In this document: piece by piece, positions 43,421 to 64,000 of the stretch
Layout: every line of letters begins with the position of its first letter
How positions within the stretch are numbered: the stretch's first letter is position 1
Assembly: GCA_963681505.1 (NCBI GenBank)
Contig: OY811981.1
Location: 2,197,633 to 2,261,632 of the forward strand
DNA length: 64,000 nucleotides
From: Eunapius fragilis
Taxonomy: Eukaryota > Porifera > Demospongiae > Spongillida > Spongillidae
Reading direction: 5' to 3'
The notes under the pieces: model-generated
Database searches by the model: none
What the model saw: the letters and a program-made list of their open reading frames with translations, nothing else
Told to the model about the DNA's origin: nothing
Made by a program: the position numbers and the translations under genes

Positions 43421-43800
43421 TTGATGTATAGTTTTAATTGCTCTGTTTTAGTTCAAGCCAGGTTTTTATGCGCGAGCACGGGCATACAAACCGCGGAAGA
43501 AGCTAAGCACGAGTCCGTGAATTGCATTTTGTATGTGAGGCGGCCAAAAATAGACCAGGCGAATGAAGATCGCACTCATCAATCGGGTAGCTGCATGCAC
43601 GTAGCAGGGCGGAATGATGATCATGGCATATGACTAGAAGCTGACGTCCCAGGTATATAGTTTATGCATGTACATATAGTCTTAATTCCAGCTCCTTTAT
43701 TTATTTATATACACTTATCAAAATTTTATGCTGATATACAACATATATATGGAAATTTTTCAAAAAAGAACTGATGAATATACACACACAAAAAGACAAT

Positions 43801-44000
43801 NNNNNNNNNNNNNNNNNNNNNNNNNNNNNNNNNNNNNNNNNNNNNNNNNNNNNNNNNNNNNNNNNNNNNNNNNNNNNNNNNNNNNNNNNNNNNNNNNNNN
43901 NNNNNNNNNNNNNNNNNNNNNNNNNNNNNNNNNNNNNNNNNNNNNNNNNNNNNNNNNNNNNNNNNNNNNNNNNNNNNNNNNNNNNNNNNNNNNNNNNNNN
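43801..44000. other. Assembly gap (200 Ns)
   Basis: Two hundred undetermined bases. Both sides carry the same 4.9 kb sequence in direct orientation: 38856-43800 on the left and 44001-48945 on the right. Confidence 1.
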
Positions 44001-47000
44001 CACACATCGACAGCCTAGGAGCAGGGCACGTATGTAAGCCTCACAGCTGGAACTTCCCTTTAGCTGGTCCTCTTCAAGGTAAGTGTTGTGGCTTGAATTG
44101 ATGAAGTAGTGGGACAGAGGCTGGTCCATGTCCTATGAGCATCAGGACAGCAGAGAGATATCATGGGGGGAAAGTGTATTAGCCTTGGGTAGTATGGATA
44201 GGGCAGGAAAATAAAGCAAAGTCCGTGGATATTATCATATCAGGGTTTTGGTTAAGGCATAATTAATTTCATTATTGATTAAATCGGACAATTGATAGGA
44301 CAAATGCCCCCTTGTGCATAGGAAATTGTTGTGGCATGGAGAGGATGAAAACCAAAGGAAGAGATGGAACAGAAATGCTGTGTGTGTGTGTGTATGTGGT
44401 GTGTGTGTGTGTGTGTGTGTGACATACTTGTACCGTTTCTGTTTCCATTGGTTCAGCATTGCAATTGCTTCTTAAAATACTGTAGAAAGGGTCTGCAATA
44501 AAAATGGCACCCAAGTAGTTTATCCTTTCACCTCAAAAATCCCGCAAAAGATAACAAAGGTGTTTTCATGGCTGAAGTATATTTATGTGGGTTGTCCTTT
44601 GCCACATATTTTTTGAATGACCGGTGTTGTTGGCAGTCATGTTGGTGTACCAGTTGTTTGAGTTTGTCATGGTTACAGTCGTTTGGCTGCCACTGCAATG
44701 AAACAGCATGCAATCCCATCTTCAAAAAATCCATTCCCAAAAGATGTGTGGATCTCATACTTAATTATCATGCAATTATTCTATTTTAAGATATAGGCAT
44801 TAAGAAATTAGTCACAAGTAGTCAGTTAAATTGGCAAATTTGTTGCAAAAATAAATTTCTTAAAGTACCAAGATAATGTGCCACTGAAGCATATTACTGT
44901 TAACTGAAATATGTTTACATTACTGCTTCCCTGTGCGTCATTAGACAACCACTCACATTACAATACACCTGTGTGGCTGTATAATCAATATACCAGCAGC
45001 TTCAACATACCAAACATTTTTCAACAAGGAAGTTCTTGAGTTCATCTATTTGTAGTCCAAGGTCATTATCGCCCCTAGCATAGTGTTTGAACAATTCATG
45101 GAGCTGCAAAGGAGAACAAAATACATTGCAAGTGTGGAGTAGTTAAGGGGACAGTGCAAGTGTGGAGTAGTTAAGGGGACAGTGCAAGTGTGGAGTAGTT
45201 AAGGGACAGTGCAAGTGTGGAGTAGTTAAGGGAACAGTGCAAGTGTGGAGTAGTTAAGGGGACAGTGCAAGTGTGGAGTAGTTAAGGGGACAGTGCAAGT
45301 GTGGAGTAGTTAAGGGGACAGTCATATCACACACACATCACATCATATCTTACCCTTCCTCTCTCACACATTAAATTGAAGAGGAGAATGAAGCCATCCA
45401 TACGTAGGGCACTACCATTGGTGTTGATGACATTAGAGCTGTACTGATACAGGTGGCTTGCTGGGTGGGTGGGGCCATATGGTCATGCAGAAGGAGGAAA
45501 ATTTTTTGTTAAAAACGCACTGTAATGAGCTCTTTGGCTTCATGTGGTTCACAGAAGGGGTTAATCTTGAGCAGTAACGACTGGGCTATTTTCTCTGGCA
45601 GTTCATCGTCCAAGCTTTTGGTGTTCCACACATACTTCAACCAGCTACACTTAAATTGAGGAAGTGTGCTATACATGTTCAATAACAATAATTATGAGAG
45701 GCATAGGGCTGATATGGATACAGGTTGAAGGAGTCTTTGTCAGAATTGTTTTGTTCCAATTGTGAACGACGGGAACTAATATTTTTTAACTAAAAAAATA
45801 TCACAGAAGGGTGCATAGTGAGAAAGGGCACATAGTAATTGGTGAGGGTGGAGAAGGTGCGAGGGAGTGGATGATTGTGGGGGGGTTGAGGGTCGGAAGC
45901 GGGAAATGGGAACACAGGAAGATGGCAAAGGAAGGGTGGAGGTGGTAAGTTGAGAAAAAGAGACATTAAAAATAAAGGGGCAGGGAGGAGGGGAGGAGAG
46001 GAGGATGGGTGGGGGAGGGGAGGGGAGGAGGAGGAGGAGAGGGAGTAGGGAAGAGGGAGGGGTGGGAGTGAGAGGGAGACATAGGCGTGTCAAGGTATGG
46101 GAGGAGTTTAAGCTAGATGCTTCCTAACTCTTTCTGTCCACAGATTGTACTGGTTGGGATCATTGCAGATGAGGTCAAAGGAGGACAATCCAACATAACT
46201 CCCTCCCTCTGTGCATAGTGGAGGGTATCACACCTGAACAAAGCATGTTTCCACTTAACTTCTCTCCTGTTCATAGATTAGGGAGAATGACCTTTCCTTA
46301 AGTTCCTCATAGGGGAACTGCTCAAACCACTTTGTCTGCTGACCAATGCGGACCTCCCATACACGCATAAGCAGCACTATTGGGTGTAACCATAACAACA
46401 GCCACTCAGCAAGTACCACACAAATAATCTAGTACCACTGCAAAGTGCTAACCACATCTTTCTTTAAAAGGCACTCACAAGTTTTTCCCAAATGAAAGGA
46501 GCTTATTTTAGACCTTCGCCACATAATGTGCTGCATGATAGAAGCAGGAAATGTTGAACCAAATCATCCTCCCTTTGTATCAGCTCACCTGATTGCCACT
46601 GGCTACTTTGATAAGCCTTTCACTGGGTAGGGACCAGGACTTGTGAGGATACTTGATCATAGTACACTCCTTGTGAAGTGGGTCCTCCACAGTGGGGGCT
46701 GCAAAGTGAAATGTTAATGCTTGCACCTCTTTTGTGAGGTCACACTGTAATTTACCCATTTGAAACTCCGAACTACATGTACTTTCCATTATGCATGCAG
46801 ACTTTCTTGCAATCCCTCGCATCACACGATTCTTGGACCTGGACTTATGACTATACTGTGCATCCTCACTGGCCGTCGGAGCATCACCTTTGCACTGCAC
46901 CCCGAATGGCTTTTGTCCCATTGGACTAGGGTTGTCGGGGTAACGTTCAGGCACATCAGTGCTCTCACAAGTATGCCACTTTTTCCACTCTGGCGGGAAA

Positions 47001-48213
47001 ACAACTACTGTCTCACACGCAACCATCAACAACAGCTCTGCCTACCACATCTGATCTTATTGACCCAGTCAGCAGCTTCTTCTGAGCTAGAAGCCTCCAA
47101 AGTCATAACGCTAGCACTGAACAATAGCTTGAAAACGAGGGGGTCCTTTGCAGGATCATACTCAATGGATTCGATTCCAGTGAGGGGAAATCTGCGTCGA
47201 ACCTTAACCTGTGATTAATAAACATGTGTGATGACCTCTCCCAAGTTAGCACCAGCAAAAATAACCGGAAACCTTACGACACAAAAAAAAACCAAGCACA
47301 AAAAAAAGGTACCAGCATGTGTTACAATGGTTGAACTTTTGTAAGGTGTGTGTCTAGCTAGTCGCAATCCTAATCTAAATGCACAATTCCTTACTAGGAT
47401 TCTACTATACTCCATTGCACACCTGGTTAAAGCGATGAACATATTCAATTGTTGATTTGGTCAGATGGAATATTCTCTCTCTTGCTGGACCAGCTGATGA
47501 ATTGTCCATCCTTTGTGAGCTTTTTTTGAGTTCTCCAGTTTTTTCATAGTGCACTGGTGCTTGTGATTCTTTAGATGTTCGAATTTCACACAGAAATGGT
47601 GGAGCCGCTGTATTGAGGATTTGAACTGTTAAGTACACAGCAAACAAAATTGCTGACCCGGAAATCTGCCTTAATGTGATCAGATCTAAGATCAGCGAGG
47701 CACTGAATGGAAGCATGTTCCAAGTTGCTGTCATGCATGACACAACCTGGTTCTCCACACACATCACTCACACACATGGTTAACCGTGATATGCACATCA
47801 CTCCCGCAATAACAAATCGCAATTGTGAACTGCATGATATAATGACGGCGTCAGCATGTCTGTATAAATCTAAACTGGTGGCCGGGCATAAAAGTATTTA
47901 ATTTGGAGCGTGCGCTGGTTCGTATAACATGCGTTTCTATATCAAAAATAACTACCTGTATGTACGTGTTTTAACAAGAGTGTGTGTCACTCCTGCTAAT
48001 TGTCCAGTTGGAGTGAAAAGAATATTTCTATTTTTGCTGTGTATATGCATATACCTTGGCCCTGGGACATTTCGCAACGTCTGCATTCGCGCGCACTACA
48101 TATTCTTCTCCGTATACAATACAGATTTGGCCCCTTAACAACGTATGCAGATACGCCATGTCTCTTACCGCAACATAAACACCATACTCACCACGATTTT
48201 CAGGCTGTTGCAT
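44001..48213 (-). CDS. Second copy of the PLC 5' part, probably an unmerged assembly overlap
   Basis: Offset about 5145 from the complete PLC. It holds exons equivalent to 1-11 (start codon at 48211-48213, exon 2 at 47423-47625, and so on) and ends inside the X-domain exon where the gap begins at 44001. The copy lacks one base near 45454, in the exon equivalent to 40209-40316, which breaks the frame. It also differs by several other single-base indels, and I saw almost no substitutions. That pattern looks like alternative consensus calls of one locus, not a second gene. Confidence 0.7.
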
Positions 48214-48419
48214 TTCGTACCGCTGAATGCAGAAGTAAAAACCCGATGAAGTTTATGTTTTGTTTACAACATGAAACAAAAAGCAAAACTATATGCCAAG
48301 AATCAGAAAGCACTTGAGCATTATATATGTACACAACTTATGCTCTATTACGTCAACACGGATGTGGTTCTCAGAAATGGTACGTGATCATGGTAATGCA
48401 CTTATCAATGCCACCCGGT

Positions 48420-48450
<31 letters not shown>

Positions 48451-49598
48451 ACCCCCGTACGGGCAAGGGTCGGGGTTTGACATTGCGTCATATCAAACTA
48501 TACTGCGGTATGCTGTCAAATCCTCCCTATCTAAGGGGTCGGGGTTTGACCATAGGTTTTGATGTATAGTTTTAATTGCTCTGTTTTATTCAAGCCAGGT
48601 TTTTATGCGCGAGCACGGGCATACAAACCGCGGAAGAAGCTAAGCACGAGTCCGTGAATTGCATTTTGTATGTGAGGCGGCCAAAAATAGACCAGGCGAA
48701 TGAAGATCGCACTCATCAATCGGTAGCTGCATGCACGTAGCAGGGCGGAATGATGATCATGCATATGACTAGAAGCTGACGTCCCAGGTATATAGTTTAT
48801 GCATGTACATATAGTCTTAATTCCAGCTCCTTTATTTATTTATATACACTTATCAAAATTTTATGCTGATATACAACATATATATGGAAATTTTCAAAAA
48901 AGAACTGATGAAATATACACACACAAAAAGACAATATTCACATACAACAGTGAGTGCAGATATAGGTTTCAGATGTTGGTACATCAATAAGACCTTCACA
49001 TGAGGCGCAGTACCACATATCACGCTACCCAAAAGTCAGACTCATTATCATCGTATACTCCAGCACACCACAAGTATTGCAGGGATGCAGGTCCTCCATT
49101 GCTGCATGGAACAGCCACTGTAGGGAAAGAAAAGAAAAAGCACACATGTAACGTTTTAGAGCATGTATGCACCCTTATACCAAGACATTTTGATGTTTAT
49201 CAGTATGTGGTCTCACGTATTTAGATAGATTAACCAATATCTACCAGTTGTTTGGTAGATAATTCCGGCATGGGTAAACTAAAAGGACTATCACTATAGC
49301 CGAGATGTCGATGTAGAATTTGCATGAATATTATATTAGGGCTGGGAGAGTTCGTGATCCACACAATACAGCCACATGTACATGGAAATGTGCATGCATG
49401 CTTAACGCCGTGATATGTATAAATACGAACTCACCCACCGCGGCTGTGGTCTTGTAGAATCCGAGGGCCCCCCTGCAGCATTAAACATATGGGTGATACG
49501 TAATCTATACAGCTGACTATTTATTTTTTAACTCGCTCACTTTGCGCACTGGTATTTATACTTGCAAAGTACTCCTGTCGGGTATATCTCTCCCCTGG

Positions 49599-49838
49599 CA
49601 GAGGCGGATACGGCGGGGGGGGAGGGGGGGGGAGGGGGTTAGGGGTTGCAACCCCCCCCCCCCCCCCCCCCCCCTTTCATATAAGGTACCTTCCCCTCTT
49701 CTGCTAAGCAGCCGCCCCCCCAACCCTTCCCCGCTTTTTGTATCGGGCCTGAAACGGACAGCACCCCCCGCTTTTCGTATCGCGAGTCTCAACCCCCCCC
49801 CCCCCCCCTTTTTTTGGAAAATCCTGTATCCGCCCTTG
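49599..49838. mobile_element. hAT-like MITE with TIR CAGAGGCGGATAC
   Basis: Left terminus CAGAGGCGGATAC at 49599; right terminus GTATCCGCCCTTG ending at 49838. Both are flanked by CCTGG, so the target duplication could be five bases. The interior is mainly a G block (49613-49640) facing a C block (49651-49674), a natural hairpin. Similar termini (TATCCGCCCCTG, ATCCGGCCCTG) end other elements at about 50818 and 51268. No transposase. Confidence 0.7.
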
Positions 49839-50272
49839 CCTGGAGATCAACAAAGACCTTCCGCTCACCCCATTGCTCTGCTATCTGTATCAGTACACTA
49901 ATATGCTCAACTTCGCCGCCAAGAACGTTGCAGAAAGCTGTCTTAATCACTTTGTCAATGGGCAGTCCCTCCTCCGCATTTGAAAATTTTACGATTCTCC
50001 TATTGTCTCCGTAGGCATGGCTATAATGTCAAATCCCCTATCATGTCAAACTGCCCCTACCTAAACACGTCACGCCGGTCAAATATTGTCAAATCCCCTC
50101 CTAATTCCGGCATCGCCCATACGGGGGGGGGGGGGGGGGGGGGGGGGGGGGTGGTACCGGGTGGCATTGATAAGTGCATAACCCGTAGTTCTCTTTCAAG
50201 ATGGCTACCGTTTTCTATATATTTTGTTCTGTCAAGATGGCGTCTGTGACGTCACGGGGAGAACCTCTATAC

Positions 50273-50385
50273 TTTTCAGGCTGTTGCATTCCGTACCACT
50301 GAATGCATGGGTATAAAACCCGATGGAATTAAATGTTTTGCCTACAACATGAAACTAAAAGCAAAACAATGTGTCAAGAAAGCAC
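50273..50385 (-). pseudogene. Third, diverged copy of the PLC exon 1/promoter region
   Basis: Resembles 43056-43175. TTTTCAGGCTGTTGCATT, the complement of the PLC start-codon exon, and the downstream ACAACATGAAAC and AAAGCAAAAC motifs are shared with base changes. The splice donor following exon 1 is not preserved. It is probably a duplicated fragment. Confidence 0.65.
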
Positions 50386-50404
50386 ATAAATACTACTATA
50401 TTAT

Positions 50405-50540
50405 ACAAGTAAAGAAAAACATTCTCTAACGAAAAAGTTGGTGGGATATAGAATTGGAGGCAAAGTTGGTGTAAAAAGGAGGGGAACAAGGTTTTGAGAA
50501 AAGGAAAATGAGACAAAAACCCTATATTTAAATATAGGTT
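50405..50540. mobile_element. Family 1 MITE (single arm)
   Basis: ACAAGTAAAGAAAAACATTC, then TCTCTAACGA, GTTGGTGGGATATAG, GGGAACAAGGTTTTG and GAGACAAAAACCCTATATTT. Related copies lie at 30078-30190, 58336-58572, 59345-59495 and 63225-63460; those at 58336 and 63225 are two-armed foldbacks. Confidence 0.8.
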
Positions 50541-50595
50541 AGACAATAGCAACGCGTACGTAGCAACCAATGCATTATCGCGCAACGCGATAACG

Positions 50596-50698
50596 ATAAC
50601 GGGAGGGATTCTAAGTGCCAGTGGGGGGGATTCTAAGTGCCCGGGGCACTTAGAATCCCCCCCCCCCCCCCCCCCCCGCTGGCACTTAGAGTCCCTCT
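50596..50698. repeat. Hairpin of GGGATTCTAAGTGCC arms with C run
   Basis: GGGATTCTAAGTGCCAGTGG, then GATTCTAAGTGCCC, is followed directly by its reverse complement GGGCACTTAGAATC, a C run of more than 20, then GCTGGCACTTAGAGTCCC. Two nested inverted repeats share one centre near 50643. Confidence 0.85.
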
Positions 50699-50880
50699 CT
50701 AGGTTTCTACTGCGTTTAGATACCTGCAATTGACCAATCAGATTGCGCAAATCACTTCCGCTATTATCTAACTTGGGGGGGGGGGGGGGGGGGGCAAAAT
50801 CCAGTGTATCCGCCCCTGAACATGTACTGCCGGCACTGTTTGGCTTTCCAATAATACACTTTTTAGCGTTTGCACATGAC

Positions 50881-51074
50881 CCCCCCCCCCCCCCCCCCCC
50901 CCCCCTCCCCCTCCGTACGGGCTTAGATTTGATATGCGTCATTTTAAACTGCCCGACCCTGGGGGCGATTTGAGTCAAATCGCCCCCAGGGTCGGGCAGT
51001 TTCAAATGACGCATATCAAATCCCGGATATCTCCCACCTAAGCCCGTATGGAGGGGGGGGGGGGGGGGGGGGGG
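50881..51074. repeat. Near-perfect 190 bp palindrome with C and G run ends
   Basis: The left half ends AAACTGCCCGACCCTGGGGG and CGATTTGA; the right half opens TCAAATCG and CCCCCAGGGTCGGGCAGTTT after a one-base centre. The arms continue through GATTTGATATGCGTCAT and the CCGTACGGGCTTA/TAAGCCCGTATGG segments into a C run (left) and a G run (right). This is a foldback element or extrusion-prone cruciform. Confidence 0.85.
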
Positions 51075-52323
51075 TTGGGGGGGTTTGACATTGATAGGTG
51101 CATTAAAAAGCGGCTGGGGCTTAGCCCCAGACCCCAGATACATCTTCTTCTGAGTTTTTTACGCGCAATTTTTCGTAGCCACGCCCAAACCATGATAATT
51201 AACGCCCCTCCCCTTTGCCCCCCCCCCCCCCCCCCCCCCCTCTCAAAATAATTCTAGATCCGGCCCTGTGTATAGTGTTGATTACCCGTACTAGGGAAAG
51301 CAGTCAATAATTATCAGTGGATAATAAAAAATTAAGTCAAAGACAACAAACTAGAGACTGCTCATACATGTATGAGCACAGAATAAAGACCCATACATCA
51401 AAATTATTTTAGATATATTTAATGTTATTATAGTCCTTCAGAAAAGCATACTGTGGAGTTTGCTACTGAGCCCTTAACTGGTAAAGACCAAAACATTGTA
51501 GTTGTTTTCACTTCCAAAAGAATAAGTATATTTTGCAATATGTGTGCTCATTCTACTAGTTTTAAAAAGTTTAGTTTGGCTTTTCAAACAAAACCAAGGA
51601 TGGTTTTAAACAAACACTGCATGATAGTTTGCATGATAGTTTGGATTTACTTTACTGATCAAATGTGGTACAAATGTGAAATATCCACTCCCACTCATCC
51701 AATTCTGAAACGCTAAATGCAACCTGATGTATTGTCGCCTCGGCACTGTTTTGATGCGGCAAAATGCCCAAGCCCTCCTGGCTCGATCGGCATCATTTTT
51801 GTGACTTTTTGTTGTTTATGTCAATATGGTATATGTGACATCAACACAATAGTAAATATAAAGCTTTCATTTACTATAGCAGAAATGTCACAACATTATT
51901 TACATACCGGTAATACACATTTGCACCACTTTTGAAGAGTAGTAAATATATTGTAAATCCAAACTTTCATGCAGTGAAAATGCCAGCAAGTTCACTTAGT
52001 TCAGTGCATTACCATCCTAGTGTCCAGGAGTAAAAACAGTGTACTGGTTTTGTGTTAAACATATAATGCATGATCTACTCCACACAGATGGTTAACCATG
52101 ATCTACTCCACACAGATGGTTAACCATGATCTACTCCACATACATGGTTAACCATGATCTACTCCACACACATCACTAACACATGGTTAACTGTGATCTA
52201 CTACACACAGATCACTCACACACATTATGACCATGATCTATTCTGCCACTCATCATTACCTACGCATGTTAACTCCACAAATGTCATTCACATCATACAC
52301 AAGACAAAAGAAATTGATGGTTT

Positions 52324-62769
<10,446 letters not shown>

Positions 62770-63224
62770 CTAGCTGTCAGTACAATATTTGCTGAAAGTT
62801 TGATGCTGAAACCATACATTACGTATGTGACATCACGTTTCGTTAGATGACCGTGGGAACGGTCACCTGTTCGATATAGTCAAGTACCCAAGCCTTGATT
62901 ATCACAATAACGGATGGATTACATCATCGCTAAGTAACACTGCACATTGTATTTACTATCATTCAAATATGGTGCAGATGTGTCCAGTTAAATCACCCTT
63001 TTGAATAGTTTTTCAAGTTTTCAATTTTTTTATTTTCCGTGAACTCCAAAGAGCTTCTATCAAATGGTCCTTACGCATCCTTTACTGGGCTATCCATCAT
63101 AAAGCTACTAGACACAGAATTTATAATTAGCCCGCATACATTTCAACGCGAGCGTTACTTTTCTTTTGCTTGTCCTGGAAAATTATCATAAGAGTGATTT
63201 TGCTGTATAGTAAATGAATTCTTT

Positions 63225-63460
63225 ACAAGTAAAGAAAAAGATTCTCTAACGAGAAACTTGGTGGGATATAGGAATTGCCGGAGGCAAAAGTGGTGTAAAA
63301 AGGAAGGGAACAAGGTTTTGGGGGAAAAAAATGAGACAAAAATCCTATATTTAGCACGTGTAAATGTAACAGAACCAAACGAAGTGCTAAATATAGGAAT
63401 TTTGTCTCCCCAAAACCTTGTTCCTTTCTGTTTTACACTACTTTTGCGTCGCGTCCTGCA
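63225..63460. mobile_element. Family 1 foldback MITE
   Basis: Left arm from ACAAGTAAAGAAAAAG to CCTATATTTAGCAC. Right arm GTGCTAAATATAGGAATTTT, CCAAAACCTTGTTCC and TTTTACACTACTTTTG. The centre is about 63376. No coding capacity. Confidence 0.8.
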
Positions 63461-63659
63461 CGCACCTTGCTGGAAAAACTACCGAACCCGCCTACCTAGC
63501 AACCTATATATACGCGCCCAGAGCCGCTGTCGTCCGCGCCCAATTCTCAGGACAGCTGGCTGTCCCGCTCCCGCCGGGCCTGCATTGCCCCGCCCCCTTG
63601 TCCTTGCCGGTCGCTGTTAATACATTTTATTATCTTTTTTTTTTTTTTTTTTTTTTTTG

Positions 63660-63938
63660 CTTCAGATTCACATGAGATTCACACCGATCGATTCCTCGCA
63701 GTGAAAGTAGCTAGTTAGGACCCAAGTACAATTTGTAAGCCCTCGCTAAAACCTTGAGCATGTTTTAACCCGGTAATAATTAAACCTACCACACGTATCT
63801 CTGGAACGGCCGGGTTAAAATGTTAACTACATCGCTCTAGGTTTTAGAGAGGGTCTACAGATTGTACTTGGGTGCTAATGAGTTACTTTTACAGCGAGGA
63901 ATCGATCGTATGACTCCCACGTAAATCTGAAGTGAAAC
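63660..63938. mobile_element. Foldback element with arms about 105 bp
   Basis: CTTCAGATTCACATG, GATCGATTCCTCGC and ACCCAAGTACAAT in the left arm mirror ATTGTACTTGGGT, GCGAGGAATCGATC and ACGTAAATCTGAAG in the right arm. The inner parts (TTTTAACCCGG and CCGGGTTAAAA) also pair. A palindromic MITE with no protein. Confidence 0.8.
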
Positions 63939-64000
63939 AAAAAAGATACGAAAATGCGATACAATGTAAGGGGCGTAGGGTAGTCTCGTCCCCAGACCCA

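Larger units (their letters stand above)
48946..52323. other. Gene-free, repeat-rich interval between PLC and ABCC-B
   Basis: No coding exon recognised on either strand. The interval holds a terminal-inverted-repeat element (49599-49838), G-tract elements (50030-50180, 50755-50820, 50881-51074, 51200-51268), a hairpin (50596-50698), a third copy of the PLC promoter/exon 1 region (50273-50385), a family 1 MITE (50405-50540), a family 2 MITE (51826-51980) and a 28-base tandem repeat (52085-52215). Confidence 0.7.
62770..64000. other. Upstream flank of ABCC-B, no gene seen
   Basis: Contains a family 2 fragment (62944-62985), a family 1 foldback (63225-63460), a T run (63632-63658), a foldback at 63660-63938 and GTCTCGTCCCCAGACCC at the right edge. 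Unlike copy A, no DXO gene lies upstream. Confidence 0.6.

Noticed and set aside
43701-44129. Frames running through the N gap
   Set aside because: The residues are undetermined. The only real coding part is the PLC X-domain exon on the right side of the gap.
50355-51143. 262-codon minus-strand frame
   Set aside because: It runs through the MITE and G-tract palindromes. Poly-Pro and poly-Gly blocks come from homopolymers, and no domain is visible.

Overview
The window is nuclear DNA from an intron-rich animal with a compact genome. Genes have many short exons with canonical GT-AG introns, intergenic distances are about 100 to 500 bases, and most introns carry private minisatellites, (CA)n or (GT)n runs, or G/C homopolymers. 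The gene set (diaphanous-related formin, RPL38, GPANK1, RING/TRAF-type zinc-finger proteins, DXO, MRP-type ABC transporters, phosphoinositide phospholipase C) is metazoan. An early-branching animal such as a sponge would fit, but this is only an impression from gene density, and no species is claimed.

Layout, left to right. 1-5527: N-terminal half of a formin (minus), with a 1.4 kb minisatellite in the intron at the left edge. 6027-6696: RPL38 (plus). 6816-7901: GPANK1 (plus, single exon). 8498-12788: two RING/TRAF-type genes on the minus strand with a broken duplicate of the GPANK1 3' end between them, from a tandem segmental duplication; the first RING/TRAF copy is frameshifted. 13387-15942: DXO (minus, 7 exons). 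16048-29516: complete MRP/ABCC transporter, copy A (plus, 30 exons), starting head-to-head with DXO 105 bases away. 31009-34660: a fusion of a WWE-like domain and a Nudix hydrolase domain (plus, 6 exons). 34847-43069: phospholipase C (minus, 26 exons) with an apparent extra N-terminal PH domain. 43801-44000: assembly gap of Ns. 44001-48945: near-identical repeat of 38856-43800, probably an unmerged assembly overlap. 49-52 kb: foldback and G-tract elements, no gene seen. 52324-62769: second MRP/ABCC transporter, copy B (minus, 30 exons), inverted relative to copy A. 62770-64000: foldback elements.

I rebuilt exon structures by hand. Each exon was accepted only when splice sites, reading phase and family similarity agreed across the junction. 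For the formin, DXO, both ABCC genes, the Nudix gene and PLC, the phases close over the whole visible gene. The exceptions are one homopolymer-associated base loss in ABCC copy B and one in the duplicated PLC copy.

The genes do not form an operon-like system. They are a formin acting on actin, a ribosomal protein, RNA quality control (DXO, GPANK1), ubiquitin-type signalling, export pumps, ADP-ribose or nucleotide chemistry (WWE-Nudix) and lipid signalling (PLC). The most notable points are the inverted ABCC pair, the tandem-PH phospholipase C, the WWE-Nudix fusion, an orphan PLC exon differing from its parent only at synonymous sites, and clustered G-tract foldback elements.
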